Shown one piece after another: positions 1-11,211 of a DNA stretch of 48,803 nt. Origin of the DNA: Nitrospirota bacterium (lineage in GTDB: Bacteria; Nitrospirota; Thermodesulfovibrionia; Thermodesulfovibrionales; JdFR-85); assembly GCA_011321725.1 (NCBI GenBank), contig DROX01000128.1:1-48803 (forward strand). The letters are read 5' to 3'. How positions within the stretch are numbered: position 1 is the first letter of the stretch; every line of letters begins with the position of its first letter. Below the pieces are notes generated by a model. It searched no databases and was not told where the DNA came from. It was given only the letters and a program-made list of their open reading frames with translations. The position numbers were made by a program, and so were the translations under genes.

Positions 1-437
1 CCTTCCCCCCTGCCGATAAAACCCATGGCCTCGTTTGTCTTGGCCTTTATATTCACACCCCCCTCCGGCAGGCCTGCATCCTCAAGCCTCCTCCTCATCT
101 CAGAGATGTAGGGGGCCAGCCTTGGCTCCTCTGTTACCACTATGGAGTCAACCATTGAGACACTGAGCCCCTTCTCTTCTAACATATCAAGGACTATTCC
201 AAGCATCTCAAGGCTGGATGCATCCTTCCATGAGGGGTCGGTATCCGGGAAATGCCTTCCAATGTCACCCTCTCCCATGGCACCAATGATGGAATCAATT
301 ATTGCATGTGTCAGCACGTCTCCATCGGAGTGTCCCTTCAGTCCTCTATGGTAGGGTATCTCTACCCCGCCAAGTACCAGTGATCTGCCCTCAACAAGCC
401 TGTGTGAATCATAGCCGATCCCGATTCTCATGCTCAT
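1..437 (-). CDS. ispF: 2-C-methyl-D-erythritol 2,4-cyclodiphosphate synthase (C-terminus cut by window edge)
   Basis: Non-mevalonate isoprenoid pathway enzyme that cyclises CDP-methylerythritol 2-phosphate. Reading the minus strand gives MSMRIGIGYDSHRL, then GLKGHSDGDVLTHAIID and HFPDTDP, which are the IspF signatures including the metal-binding Asp-x-His and the later His. About 145 residues are visible; the family is about 155-160, so only the last few residues lie outside the window. The first ATG overlaps the ispD stop codon (ATGA), indicating translational coupling; a second in-frame ATG two codons later (431) would give the more usual MRIGIGYD start. ispD lies directly upstream, a common pairing of consecutive pathway enzymes. 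Confidence 0.93.
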   Translation of the reverse strand, partial: MSMRIGIGYDSHRLVEGRSLVLGGVEIPYHRGLKGHSDGDVLTHAIIDSIIGAMGEGDIGRHFPDTDPSWKDASSLEMLGIVLDMLEEKGLSVSMVDSIVVTEEPRLAPYISEMRRRLEDAGLPEGGVNIKAKTNEAMGFIGRGE

Positions 438-1114
438 CCCCTGGTTTCCAGAAGTCTCTCTGCCATGAGAATATCCTCAGGGGTTGTGATCTTGATGTTT
501 CTGTACTCACCCTCAACCACACGCACACGGCCGCCATAGTGCTCCACAATGGAGGCATCATCAGTGAAAAACCCTCCCTCGGCCTTAATCCTCTGATAGG
601 CCCTGCAGAGCACCCCATAGGGAAAGGCCTGTGGGGTCTGGACACTCACAAGGCTGTTCCTGTCAGGGGTCTCTATGATGGTCTCGCCATCAACCACCTT
701 GATTGTATCCTTCACCGGGACGGCAGCAACAGCACCGTCATAGCCCTGTACAGCCATGATAACCCTTTCAACAAGGCCACTGCTTACAAGGGGCCTGACA
801 CCGTCATGGATCAACACGAGACAATCCTTCCCATCAATTGCAGAAATACCCCTGTAAACCGAGTCCTGACGCTCCTTTCCTCCCGGCACGATCCTGTGGA
901 CCTTGCCGATCCCGAGAGACTCCACAATACCAAGCCCCTTTTCAATATCCCTTCCTGAGAGAACGGGAATGATCTCTGATATCACTTCAACAGACTGAAG
1001 GGTCTTCAGTACCCATCCGAGCACCGGAAGACCCCCCAGAGTTGCAAAGACCTTGTTGCCTCCAAATCTCCTGCCCGCACCAGCTGCAGGCACTATTGCA
1101 ATAACCCTTTCCAC
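434..1114 (-). CDS. ispD: 2-C-methyl-D-erythritol 4-phosphate cytidylyltransferase
   Basis: Transfers CMP from CTP to methylerythritol 4-phosphate, in the step two before IspF. The 226-residue length is normal for the family. The N-terminus has the nucleotidyltransferase loop (IVPAAGAGRRFGGNKVFATLGG), followed by the GGKERQDSVYRG and HDGVRPL motifs and, near the C-terminus, TDDASIVEHYG and NIKITTPEDI, all diagnostic of IspD. The start is GTG immediately after the stop of the PIN-TRAM gene, with no gap, so the two are probably co-translated. It forms an operon PIN-TRAM - ispD - ispF. Confidence 0.95.
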   Translation of the reverse strand: MERVIAIVPAAGAGRRFGGNKVFATLGGLPVLGWVLKTLQSVEVISEIIPVLSGRDIEKGLGIVESLGIGKVHRIVPGGKERQDSVYRGISAIDGKDCLVLIHDGVRPLVSSGLVERVIMAVQGYDGAVAAVPVKDTIKVVDGETIIETPDRNSLVSVQTPQAFPYGVLCRAYQRIKAEGGFFTDDASIVEHYGGRVRVVEGEYRNIKITTPEDILMAERLLETRG

Positions 1115-2113
1115 TCAGGCCCTTACCTCATGCCTCTCATGCTCGTTCTTTGGCCTTGAGAATATCATTCTTCCGGCAGTGGTCTGGAGCACACTGGTCA
1201 CTGACACATCAATATTCTTACCTATGAACCTTCTTCCGTTTTCCACGACCACCATGGTGCCATCGTCAAGATAGGCCACACCCTGGTTATGTTCTTTGCC
1301 TTCCTTCAGCACAAAGACCTTCATGGTTTCACCAGGAAGCACAACAGGCTTCAGGGCATTTGCAAGCTCATTGATATTCAGGACACTCACACCCTGCAGT
1401 GCCGCAACCTTGTTGAGGTTGAAATCGTTTGTGAGGATCTTTGCATCCATCATCTTTGCAAGTGCAACAAGCTTGGCATCCACCTCCTTTATCTTTGGGA
1501 AGTCCTCCTCCACGATCTTCACCGTTATACCTGACATCTTCTGGATGCGATGGAGCACATCAAGTCCTCTTCTTCCCCGTGCCCTCCTGAGACTGTCTGC
1601 GGAATCGGCAATGTGCTGGAGTTCCTGGAGGATGAACTGGGGAACCACAAGGGTACCTTCAACGAATCCTGTCTCACAGACATCGGCAATTCTCCCGTCA
1701 ATTATCACGCTGGTATCAAGTATCTTCTGGTTGCTCTCCATGGCCTGGCCCTTAAGCAGTTTAATCAGCGTTGCAAAAGTGAGGTTCTTTCCCCGTGCAG
1801 CACCCAGCACCATCCCTCCGTAACCGAATATAGCGGTAATAGCATACCTTAAAAAATTCAAATCCTCTGTAATTAAATCCGAGAAAGGCATGATTAAAAA
1901 CCTGGCAAAGAGTATACCAAGCAGAAGGCCGATAAAGGCACCGAAAAACCTTCCAGTACTGACCTTCTCAAAAAAGGTGTTGAATAAGAGGGTGATTACA
2001 CCCAGAATAAGACCCACAGCTGCTCCTGCAGGTGCATAACCATAGTAGCCCCCCCACTGGTATCCTCCTGCTGCAAATAATGCTATTACCAGTATCTTGA
2101 GAAAAGTTATCAC
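1115..2113 (-). CDS. membrane-anchored PIN-TRAM protein (YacL-like)
   Basis: 332 residues. Four hydrophobic segments fill roughly the first 110 residues. A PIN nuclease-fold domain follows (about 130-250, beginning [15 protein letters not shown] with the conserved acidic residues and later [10 protein letters not shown]), then a C-terminal TRAM RNA-binding domain (about 265-325). This matches the YacL family of bacterial membrane PIN-TRAM proteins, often found next to ispD. The start is GTG, preceded by an AAGGAGG-type site. The exact cellular substrate of this family is not established; an RNA-directed role is inferred from the domains. Confidence 0.88.
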   Translation of the reverse strand: MITFLKILVIALFAAGGYQWGGYYGYAPAGAAVGLILGVITLLFNTFFEKVSTGRFFGAFIGLLLGILFARFLIMPFSDLITEDLNFLRYAITAIFGYGGMVLGAARGKNLTFATLIKLLKGQAMESNQKILDTSVIIDGRIADVCETGFVEGTLVVPQFILQELQHIADSADSLRRARGRRGLDVLHRIQKMSGITVKIVEEDFPKIKEVDAKLVALAKMMDAKILTNDFNLNKVAALQGVSVLNINELANALKPVVLPGETMKVFVLKEGKEHNQGVAYLDDGTMVVVENGRRFIGKNIDVSVTSVLQTTAGRMIFSRPKNEHERHEVRA

Positions 2114-2152
2114 TCCTCTTCACCTCCTTTCCCTCACAGGATTATGGACTTC

Positions 2153-3613
2153 TCACGGCTTCAGAACCGTGTAAAACTTTCTGCCCTTTCTGTTAATAAA
2201 CATGATTATGCTCTTGTCTTCCTTCCCGATAGAGTTCATGGCAGCCTTCCAGTCTTCATAACTCTTGATACCCCTGTCATCAACCTCCTGGATCACATCC
2301 CCCTTCTTTATGCCTGCCGCCTGGGCTGAGCTGCCCTCAAGCACATCAAGAACCACCACACCCTGCAGATCCGGAGGCAGCCCGATCTGTCTTGCTATGG
2401 AGGGTGTAAGCTCTGTAACGGTAAGACCTATATCTGTCTTCTCTGGTCTGTGCCGGGGTGTCAGGTCCTTTACCTCTGAAAACTCCTCGGGGATCTCAAT
2501 TATCCTCACCCACAATGTATCCCTCTTTCCTTTCCTGATTATACCCACCTTCACCTTTGATCCCACCCTGCTCTGAGCCACAAGGTTGCGAAGGGTGGAT
2601 ACATTCCTAACCCTTTTGCCATCAAACTCCACTATCACGTCACCTCTCCTGATACCGCCCTTCTCTGCAGGGCTTCCCCTGAAGACATCGCTCACAAGGG
2701 CTCCAAGGGCCCTGCTTATTCCGAATCTCTCGGCCAGTTCCGGGGTCAGGTCCTGAATTGTTACACCAAGCCAGCCCCTTATGACCCTGCCCTGCTCCTT
2801 GAGCTGGCTGATGATTGTCCGTGCCATATTGCTTGGTACGGCAAATCCTATCCCCTGATACCCGCCGCTTCTTGAAAATATGGCTGTATTTATGCCTATC
2901 AACTCACCTCTGGTATTCACAAGGGGACCACCCGAGTTGCCTGGATTTATTGCCGCATCGGTCTGTATGAAATCCTCGTAATCAGCCACTCCCACATTCG
3001 CCCTGCCAACAGCACTTATGATTCCCATCGTCACTGTATGGCTCAGGCCAAAGGGGTTACCTATGGCAAGTACAAACTCTCCAACCTTCAGTGCATCAGA
3101 GTTTCCCCATGGAATGGTTGGAAGCCCCCGCCCCTTTATCTTGATCAGTGCAAGGTCTGTCTTTGTATCCACACCCACCACCTTTGCCCTGAAGCTTCTC
3201 TTGTCATAGAGGGTAACCCTTATCTCCTCTGCCTGCTCAATCACATGGTTGTTTGTAATGATATACCCATCCCCTGACACTATAACACCAGAGCCCAGGC
3301 TCTGTTCCCTGTATTTCCTCGGTCCCCTCTTGAAGGGGTTAAAGAAATCAAAAAGGGAGTCATCATTATAGGAATGTATACCACCGTCACTGTAGGTCTT
3401 TATGGTTGAGATATTTACCACAGCAGGGGATACGGAATCTACAATGTCAGAAAACGCCCTCTCCGTCTCAATTATCTTTTTTGAGACTACAGGCGGGAGA
3501 TTATCCGGTCTTTTTGCATAGTGAGCACCTGATTGGATATAATAGAAACTCCATCCAAGAAGGAAACCTATAAGTAATATTAATAGACTTAAAACTATCT
3601 TCTTTTTCATCAA
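2153..3613 (-). CDS. HtrA/DegP-family periplasmic serine protease with two PDZ domains
   Basis: Envelope quality-control protease/chaperone. 486 residues: an N-terminal membrane anchor or signal sequence (residues 5-25), then a trypsin-like domain with the full catalytic triad (His123 in NNHVIE, Asp153 in KTDLALI, Ser227 in PGNSGGPL), then two PDZ domains (about 285-375 and 395-480). The length fits DegP/DegQ/MucD proteins. There is no Shine-Dalgarno site before the double ATG, and the best promoter places the transcript start almost at the ATG, so the mRNA may be nearly leaderless. It is divergent from serC. Confidence 0.93.
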   Translation of the reverse strand: MMKKKIVLSLLILLIGFLLGWSFYYIQSGAHYAKRPDNLPPVVSKKIIETERAFSDIVDSVSPAVVNISTIKTYSDGGIHSYNDDSLFDFFNPFKRGPRKYREQSLGSGVIVSGDGYIITNNHVIEQAEEIRVTLYDKRSFRAKVVGVDTKTDLALIKIKGRGLPTIPWGNSDALKVGEFVLAIGNPFGLSHTVTMGIISAVGRANVGVADYEDFIQTDAAINPGNSGGPLVNTRGELIGINTAIFSRSGGYQGIGFAVPSNMARTIISQLKEQGRVIRGWLGVTIQDLTPELAERFGISRALGALVSDVFRGSPAEKGGIRRGDVIVEFDGKRVRNVSTLRNLVAQSRVGSKVKVGIIRKGKRDTLWVRIIEIPEEFSEVKDLTPRHRPEKTDIGLTVTELTPSIARQIGLPPDLQGVVVLDVLEGSSAQAAGIKKGDVIQEVDDRGIKSYEDWKAAMNSIGKEDKSIIMFINRKGRKFYTVLKP

Positions 3614-3617
3614 TTTT

Positions 3618-3647
3618 ATTATAATAATCAGGTTGTAATAATTGCAA
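3618..3647 (-). promoter_or_regulatory. sigma70-type promoter for htrA
   Basis: On the minus strand a -35 TTGCAA (3642-3647) and a -10 TATAAT (3618-3623) are separated by 18 bp. The predicted start of transcription falls within a few bases of the htrA ATG, in keeping with the lack of a Shine-Dalgarno site. A weaker plus-strand candidate for serC lies nearby (TTGCTC 3663-3668, GATAAT 3685-3690, 16 bp spacer), but it would place the transcript start almost on the serC ribosome site, so I do not call it. Confidence 0.45.
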
Positions 3648-3705
3648 AGTGGTATTATGAAATTGCTCTATTCTCTTATGACAAGATAATAATCCGGAGG
3701 TGTAG

Positions 3706-4788
3706 ATGGCAAGGGTATATAATTTCAGTGCAGGTCCGGCAACACTTCCAGAGGAGGTCCTCAGCAGAGCAGCCTCGGAGATGCTCGACTACAAAGGGAC
3801 AGGTATGTCGGTGATGGAGATGAGCCACAGGAGCAAGGAGTTCATATCCATTGCAGAGCAGGCAGAGGCTGACCTGAGAGAACTGCTTAATATACCAGAG
3901 AATTACAGTGTGCTTTTCCTGCAGGGTGGTGCAACAAGCCAGTTTTCCATGGTTCCCCTGAATCTTTTAAGGGGCAGGAACTCTGCGGATTACATAAACA
4001 CGGGTTACTGGTCCAGGAAGGCCATTGCAGAGGCAAAGAAGTTCTGTGAGGTCAATATCGCAGCCTCGGGTGAGGAGACAAACTTCACGAGCATACCACC
4101 AAGGGATGAATGGAAGCTGAATCCTGAGGCAGCATATGTACACTACACACCCAACGAAACGATCGGTGGTGTTGAATTCCATGAGGTGCCTGATGTAGGT
4201 GATCTCCCCCTTGTGGCTGATATGTCATCAACCATACTTTCAAGGCCTGTTGATGTCTCAAGATTCGGCCTAATCTATGCTGGTGCACAGAAGAATATAG
4301 GTCCTGCAGGGCTGACCATTGTGATTATCCGTGAAGACCTTTTAGGCGGGGCATCCAGTGAAGTACCAACCATGTTAAACTATGAAACCCATGCAAAGGC
4401 CGGTTCCATGTATAATACCCCGCCCACCTACAGCTGGTATATCGCAGGGCTTGTGTTCCAGTGGCTCAAGGAGCAGGGTGGCCTGGAGAGAATGGCCGAG
4501 ATCAACAAGAGAAAGGCAGAGAAGCTCTACACCTTTATTGATAACTCTGAATTCTACAATAATCCCGTTGATCCCGCCTGCCGCTCCTGGATGAATATAC
4601 CCTTTACATTAAAGAATCCAGAGCTTGACGGTAAATTCCTTGAGCTTGCCAGGGAGGCCGGTCTTGTGAACCTCAAGGGGCACAGATCAGTTGGTGGGAT
4701 GAGGGCAAGCATCTACAATGCCATGCCCGAGGCAGGTGTTGATGCCCTGATAGGATTCATGAGGGAGTTTGAGAAGAAATACTCTTAA
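3706..4788 (+). CDS. serC: phosphoserine aminotransferase
   Basis: PLP enzyme of serine synthesis that converts 3-phosphohydroxypyruvate to O-phosphoserine. 360 residues, the normal length. The N-terminus [15 protein letters not shown] is the SerC hallmark; the PLP-binding lysine is Lys196 in [10 protein letters not shown]; the C-terminus has the [17 protein letters not shown] motif. GGAGGTG precedes the ATG. It is followed by serA after a strong hairpin. Its product is also the substrate of the cysteate synthase encoded at 15134-16396, so it could feed both serine and coenzyme M synthesis (inference). Confidence 0.97.
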   Translation: MARVYNFSAGPATLPEEVLSRAASEMLDYKGTGMSVMEMSHRSKEFISIAEQAEADLRELLNIPENYSVLFLQGGATSQFSMVPLNLLRGRNSADYINTGYWSRKAIAEAKKFCEVNIAASGEETNFTSIPPRDEWKLNPEAAYVHYTPNETIGGVEFHEVPDVGDLPLVADMSSTILSRPVDVSRFGLIYAGAQKNIGPAGLTIVIIREDLLGGASSEVPTMLNYETHAKAGSMYNTPPTYSWYIAGLVFQWLKEQGGLERMAEINKRKAEKLYTFIDNSEFYNNPVDPACRSWMNIPFTLKNPELDGKFLELAREAGLVNLKGHRSVGGMRASIYNAMPEAGVDALIGFMREFEKKYS

Positions 4789-4804
4789 ATGGACAGCGAG
4801 CGTA

Positions 4805-4830
4805 TTCCCCGCGGTCTCTGCCGCGGGGAA
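4805..4830 (+). other. intercistronic hairpin between serC and serA
   Basis: A perfect 10-bp stem (TTCCCCGCGG / CCGCGGGGAA) with a 6-base loop lies between the serC stop and the serA ribosome-binding site. No T-run follows, so it is more likely an mRNA-stability or differential-expression element than a full terminator. Confidence 0.6.
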
Positions 4831-4861
4831 GATCAATCTCTACCGAGGAGGACAATCATAA

Positions 4862-7783
<2,922 letters not shown>

Positions 7784-7784
<1 letters not shown>

Positions 7785-8284
7785 TGTCCAGAAGACGGTA
7801 CAAGAGGTACACAAGGAGACTTGAGGTGGAGTTCTCTGCCGGAGAGTACACCTTCAAAGGGATATCCTCAAATATATCCGAGAGGGGGCTCTTCATAAGA
7901 ACACAGAAGGGTTTTGTTCCTGGCACAAGGATAGAGATGAAGCTCCGCCTTCCCGATGGTTCTGTCTCAAACCTGAAGGGCATTGTAAGAAGGACCATCA
8001 AGACAAGACACAGCTTCATAAAGAACGGGATGGGTGTGGAGATAACGGAACATGACCCCCTCTTTGAAGGCTTTGTCAGGCAGGAACTCACAGGACAGGC
8101 AGGGGAAAGGACCGGTACAGTGAAAAACAGGGCTACAGAGGCATCCGGAGACCCTGCAGGGACAAACAAAGACAGAGAATATGTAATACTGAAATGTCCT
8201 TCCTGTTCGGTAAACAACAGGGTACCCACAGCATACCTGTCAAAGAGTCTGAAATGCGGAAAGTGTGGAGCCTCCTTAACCTGA
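7784..8284 (+). CDS. PilZ domain protein with C-terminal zinc ribbon
   Basis: 166 residues. The N-terminal PilZ domain (about 1-105) has the cyclic-di-GMP contact motifs: an Arg-rich RRRYKRYTRR and SNISERGLFI, a variant of the D/N-x-S-x-x-G motif. After a linker of about 35 residues, the last 35 residues carry CPSC and CGKC pairs spaced as in a thioredoxin-2-type zinc ribbon (NNRVPTAYL between them). It overlaps the purA stop and the start of comF. It is probably a soluble c-di-GMP receptor; the partner of the zinc ribbon is unknown. Confidence 0.8.
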
Positions 8285-8961
8285 TACTGCCTGAGCAGTG
8301 CCCTATCTGCAACAGGCCTTCTGATAATCTCAAGACCTCGCCACTGTGTTCATGCTGCTGGGACCTGATAAGGGCTGGCGGTGCAAAAAGGCGTTGCCTA
8401 CGTTGTGGCATTGCCCTTGACACGACCTATGATACCTCATGCCTTGAATGTATCAAGGATCCCCCCTTTTATGAAAAGGTCTATGTATTCGGTGATTATG
8501 ACGGCCACCTCAGGGAGGCCATTCACTACATGAAGTTTCACGGCAGAAAGAACCTCTCTAAGGTGCTTGGCAATCTCCTGGGGATGCTTGATATCCCTGA
8601 TGTGGATGCAATAATACCCGTGCCACTGGGCAGAAGAAGGCTTGTCCAGAGGGGGTTCAACCAGAGCTATCTCCTGGCACGGAGACTCTCCGTGATCAGT
8701 TCTGTTCCTGTCCTTGATGACCTGCTCTTGAAAAAGACAGAGACCCCTCCCCAGAGCCTCCTTTCAAGACAGGAGCGACTCAGGAACCAGAGGGGCTCCT
8801 TCAGTCTGAACCCGAACTACCAGAAGATACCCCGCAGGGTGGCCCTTGTGGATGACGTGGTCACCACAACAGCGACAGTGAATGAATGCGCAAGGGTACT
8901 GAAGAAGGCCGGCGTCAAGGAGGTGTATGTGATAGCCCTTGCCAGGGCTATCTCAGTCTGA
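8254..8961 (+). CDS. comF: ComF family phosphoribosyltransferase-like protein
   Basis: ComF proteins assist DNA uptake or recombination in competent bacteria; the biochemical role is partly open. The N-terminus has a zinc-binding set (CPIC, CSCC, CLRCG, CLEC). The C-terminal half is a PRTase fold with the PRPP loop VALVDDVVTTTATV. The reading frame is open from an ATG at 8194, but MRKVWSLLNLILPEQCPIC at 8254 is the natural family start and limits the overlap with the PilZ gene to 31 bases. Length from there is 235 residues, typical. Its 3' end overlaps the convergent peptidase gene by 14 bases. Confidence 0.88.
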   Translation: MRKVWSLLNLILPEQCPICNRPSDNLKTSPLCSCCWDLIRAGGAKRRCLRCGIALDTTYDTSCLECIKDPPFYEKVYVFGDYDGHLREAIHYMKFHGRKNLSKVLGNLLGMLDIPDVDAIIPVPLGRRRLVQRGFNQSYLLARRLSVISSVPVLDDLLLKKTETPPQSLLSRQERLRNQRGSFSLNPNYQKIPRRVALVDDVVTTTATVNECARVLKKAGVKEVYVIALARAISV

Positions 8962-9400
8962 GGAGGTTTATAAAAAACCTGCAGGTCCATACAACTACCC
9001 CTGAATGTTTTAAGAAGCCGAACCACCTTGCAATGAGGTAACCGTAAGGAAAATCAAGATGGAAATTATACCCCTTTCCCTCCACCCTGACCACCCTGCC
9101 AAGAACATCCTCTAACCTGCAGGAAGGATCATTCACACCTGAGGCATCACCCCGGGTTACAAGGGTGCCATGTCTCACAGATACCACCCTGTGGACAAGC
9201 GCACCACCACCGGCAGACCTGACCAGTACCACATCACCCACCCTGAGGGGTCTGTCCAGTGGTCTCACCGTTATATTGTCACCATGCCTTATGAAGGGTG
9301 ACATGCTGTCCCCCTTTGCCATGAAGGTTATCCCCTTGCCACTTTTCAATACCTCCTCAAGGAGCCTGAGAAAGTCCCTGCTGTCCAGTATCTTTTCCAT
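8948..9400 (-). CDS. S24/S26-type signal-peptidase-like protein (Ser/His type)
   Basis: 150 residues. The motif MAKGDSMSPFIRHGD (Ser32) is the signal-peptidase nucleophile box. The second catalytic position is a histidine (His70 in GALVHRVVSV), as in SipW/ER-type signal peptidases, rather than the lysine of LepB. A hydrophobic C-terminus (about 118-148) may attach it to the membrane. It is divergent from the precursor-PqqD-radical SAM operon. Such proteins often accompany PqqD/HPr-kinase-like peptide-modification loci, so cleavage of the leader of the 9629-9790 peptide is the likely job (inference). Confidence 0.7.
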   Translation of the reverse strand: MEKILDSRDFLRLLEEVLKSGKGITFMAKGDSMSPFIRHGDNITVRPLDRPLRVGDVVLVRSAGGGALVHRVVSVRHGTLVTRGDASGVNDPSCRLEDVLGRVVRVEGKGYNFHLDFPYGYLIARWFGFLKHSGVVVWTCRFFINLLRLR

Positions 9401-9562
9401 GATTTATCTATCATATCATCACTGGAGAGGATAATTTCAAACACTTAAACTGCATCCATCATACTGACCTCAAAATAGCGGTTGACCTTTAAGAAAACCT
9501 GTGGCATTCAGGTGTTGTGTGCAGGCTTTTTTCTGTTTGCTGCACTGGGTACCAAGGGCTAT

Positions 9563-9590
9563 TTGTATTTTTATACCATTATGGTATAAT
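9563..9590 (+). promoter_or_regulatory. sigma70 promoter overlapped by a 19-bp palindrome, upstream of the RiPP operon
   Basis: -35 TTGTAT (9563-9568), 16-bp spacer, perfect -10 TATAAT (9585-9590). A palindrome TTATACCATTATGGTATAA (9571-9589; 9-bp arms around a central T) covers the spacer and most of the -10, the position expected for a repressor operator. The precursor ATG is 39 bases past the -10. Confidence 0.6.
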
Positions 9591-9628
9591 AATATAAAAT
9601 TTCACGAAATAAATTGATAAACTCTGAT

Positions 9629-9790
9629 ATGGAAAAGAAAAAATGGATAAAACCAGAATGCATCAAGGTAAGGCTCGTCCCTGAAGAGTCTGTGCTGTGG
9701 GGTTGCAAAGGTGTTTTTAATCAGGCTGTCGCACGTAATGGATTTGTTGGTTGCTGGACTTTCCAAACCTGCCCCAGCCCCTCAAGTTAA
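9629..9790 (+). CDS. putative RiPP precursor peptide, 53 residues
   Basis: A short reading frame directly downstream of a good promoter and upstream of PqqD and radical SAM genes. The leader half begins MEKKKWIKPECIKVRLVPEE and runs into SVLWGCK; a basic start, W-x-K-P and L-x-PEE-x-VL-x-x-CK are features I associate with precursors of PqqD/radical-SAM systems. The C-terminal half is Cys-, Gly- and aromatic-rich (Cys26, Cys42, Cys48; FVGCWTFQTCPSPSS) and would be the modified core. There is no strong Shine-Dalgarno site. Leader/core border and modification are unknown. Confidence 0.7.
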   Translation: MEKKKWIKPECIKVRLVPEESVLWGCKGVFNQAVARNGFVGCWTFQTCPSPSS

Positions 9791-9836
9791 GGTTTTTGGT
9801 TATTCCGACAATGTCCAGAAGTGGCCTTTAAAACCT

Positions 9837-10142
9837 ATGGAATCTGTCCTAAGAAAAATACCTGCAAAGAGTGAAGACATCATCTTCAGAAAGGTGGATG
9901 AAGAATATATCCTTGTCCCAATGCTCTGCTCCTCTGACGAGGTTGAGCATATCTATAACCTGAATACAGTGGGTGCAGCCATCTGGGAGAGGATTGATGG
10001 ACAGAGAAGCATCAAAGAGATCATCTCAGAGCTTTCAACCGAGTATGATGCCCCTGAGGAGGTTATACAAAGGGATGTCGTGGATTTTCTTAACGACCTT
10101 TTGGAGGCAGGTATCATAGAGATGAAAGATGAAGGAGATTGA
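9837..10142 (+). CDS. PqqD-like peptide chaperone
   Basis: PqqD-family proteins (RiPP recognition element) hold the precursor leader and present it to the radical SAM enzyme. About 101 residues from the ATG at 9837 (MESVLRKIPAKSED); the core NTVGAAIWERIDGQRSIKEI followed by VVDFLNDLLEAGIIE is the PqqD winged-helix signature. The frame is open back to 9711, but that part overlaps the precursor gene, so the 9837 start is preferred; the ribosome site there is weak. It overlaps the radical SAM gene by 14 bases. Confidence 0.82.
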   Translation: MESVLRKIPAKSEDIIFRKVDEEYILVPMLCSSDEVEHIYNLNTVGAAIWERIDGQRSIKEIISELSTEYDAPEEVIQRDVVDFLNDLLEAGIIEMKDEGD

Positions 10143-11211
10143 TTACCGGGAGTTCAGCCAGAGGCTACATGAAAAGGCCTCAGGTGAGAACAAAAGAATC
10201 CCTGTAAATGCCACCCTTGAGCTTACCTACCGGTGCACAAACAGATGTGTACATTGCTATTGCAGTCTTCCCCCTGATCACAGGGAAGCAATCAATAATG
10301 AACTCAGCCCTGAGGAGATAGAAGACCTCTTTTACCAGCTCAAGGAGATGGGAACATTGTGGCTCCTCCTTACCGGTGGTGATCCCCTGGTCAGAGATGA
10401 TTTCAAGGAGATCTATCTATCCGCAAAGAGACATGGCTTCATTGTAACGGTCTTCACAAACGGTATCATGATCAGCGAAGAGATAGCAGAGCTTTTCAAG
10501 AAATACCCGCCCTTCACTGTAGAGATAACCATGTATGGGGCAGAAAGGTATACCTATGAGAGGATCACAAGAGTGAAGGGCAGTTACGAGCTATACTGGA
10601 AGGGTGTTACCAGGCTTGTTGAAAGGGGAATCAAGCTTAAACTCAAGACCATGGCACTCTCCATCAACCGTCATGAGATAGCCCAGATGGATTCCATTGC
10701 CAGGAGGCTTGGCTGCCATTTCCGCTTTGATCCTCTTGTACACAGACGTATTGACGCCCACAATCTCTCCACACCTGAAAGATACAGGATCCCACCAGAG
10801 GATGTGGTATTACTTGATATGGAGTTTCCACAACGGTTACAGGAGTTTGAGGAGTTCTGCCACAGATATTTAGGAATGCCTTCTGAGCCCAGAAAGCTGC
10901 TCACCTGTGGTGCTGGCAGGTCTACCATTCACATCATGCCTGACGGAAGGGTACTGCCATGCTCCATGCTTTTAAATTTTGCTGAATCTGCAAAGGAGAG
11001 GCCCTTGCAGGAGATATGGAACGTCAGGATAAAAGAGGTTCTTGAAATGGAAAAGACATTCAGTCTGGAATGTGACAGCTGCCGTCTCCTCAACATCTGT
11101 GGCCAGTGTCCTGGATGGAGTTTCATTGAGTATGGAAGGATGGACAGGAAGGTGGAGTACCTGTGCAGGATTACCAAGGCCCGTGCAACAGCCCTGTCCC
11201 TTCATGAATGA
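10129..11211 (+). CDS. radical SAM/SPASM peptide-modifying enzyme
   Basis: 360 residues. The radical SAM cluster motif is C36-x3-C40-x2-C43 (CTNRCVHC), with the GGDPL motif after it. The C-terminal SPASM region (about 262-345) has CGAGRSTIHIMPDGRVLPC, then CDSC, CGQC and a final YLC, enough cysteines for one or two auxiliary 4Fe-4S clusters. With PqqD directly upstream and a small Cys-rich peptide before that, it most likely installs a cross-link (thioether or C-C) or epimerises residues in the peptide. The 3' end overlaps the convergent kinase gene by 10 bases. Confidence 0.88.
   Translation: MKEIDYREFSQRLHEKASGENKRIPVNATLELTYRCTNRCVHCYCSLPPDHREAINNELSPEEIEDLFYQLKEMGTLWLLLTGGDPLVRDDFKEIYLSAKRHGFIVTVFTNGIMISEEIAELFKKYPPFTVEITMYGAERYTYERITRVKGSYELYWKGVTRLVERGIKLKLKTMALSINRHEIAQMDSIARRLGCHFRFDPLVHRRIDAHNLSTPERYRIPPEDVVLLDMEFPQRLQEFEEFCHRYLGMPSEPRKLLTCGAGRSTIHIMPDGRVLPCSMLLNFAESAKERPLQEIWNVRIKEVLEMEKTFSLECDSCRLLNICGQCPGWSFIEYGRMDRKVEYLCRITKARATALSLHE

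Noticed and set aside
4805-4830. Rho-independent terminator between serC and serA
   Set aside because: No T-run follows the stem, and serA has its own close ribosome site in the same direction.
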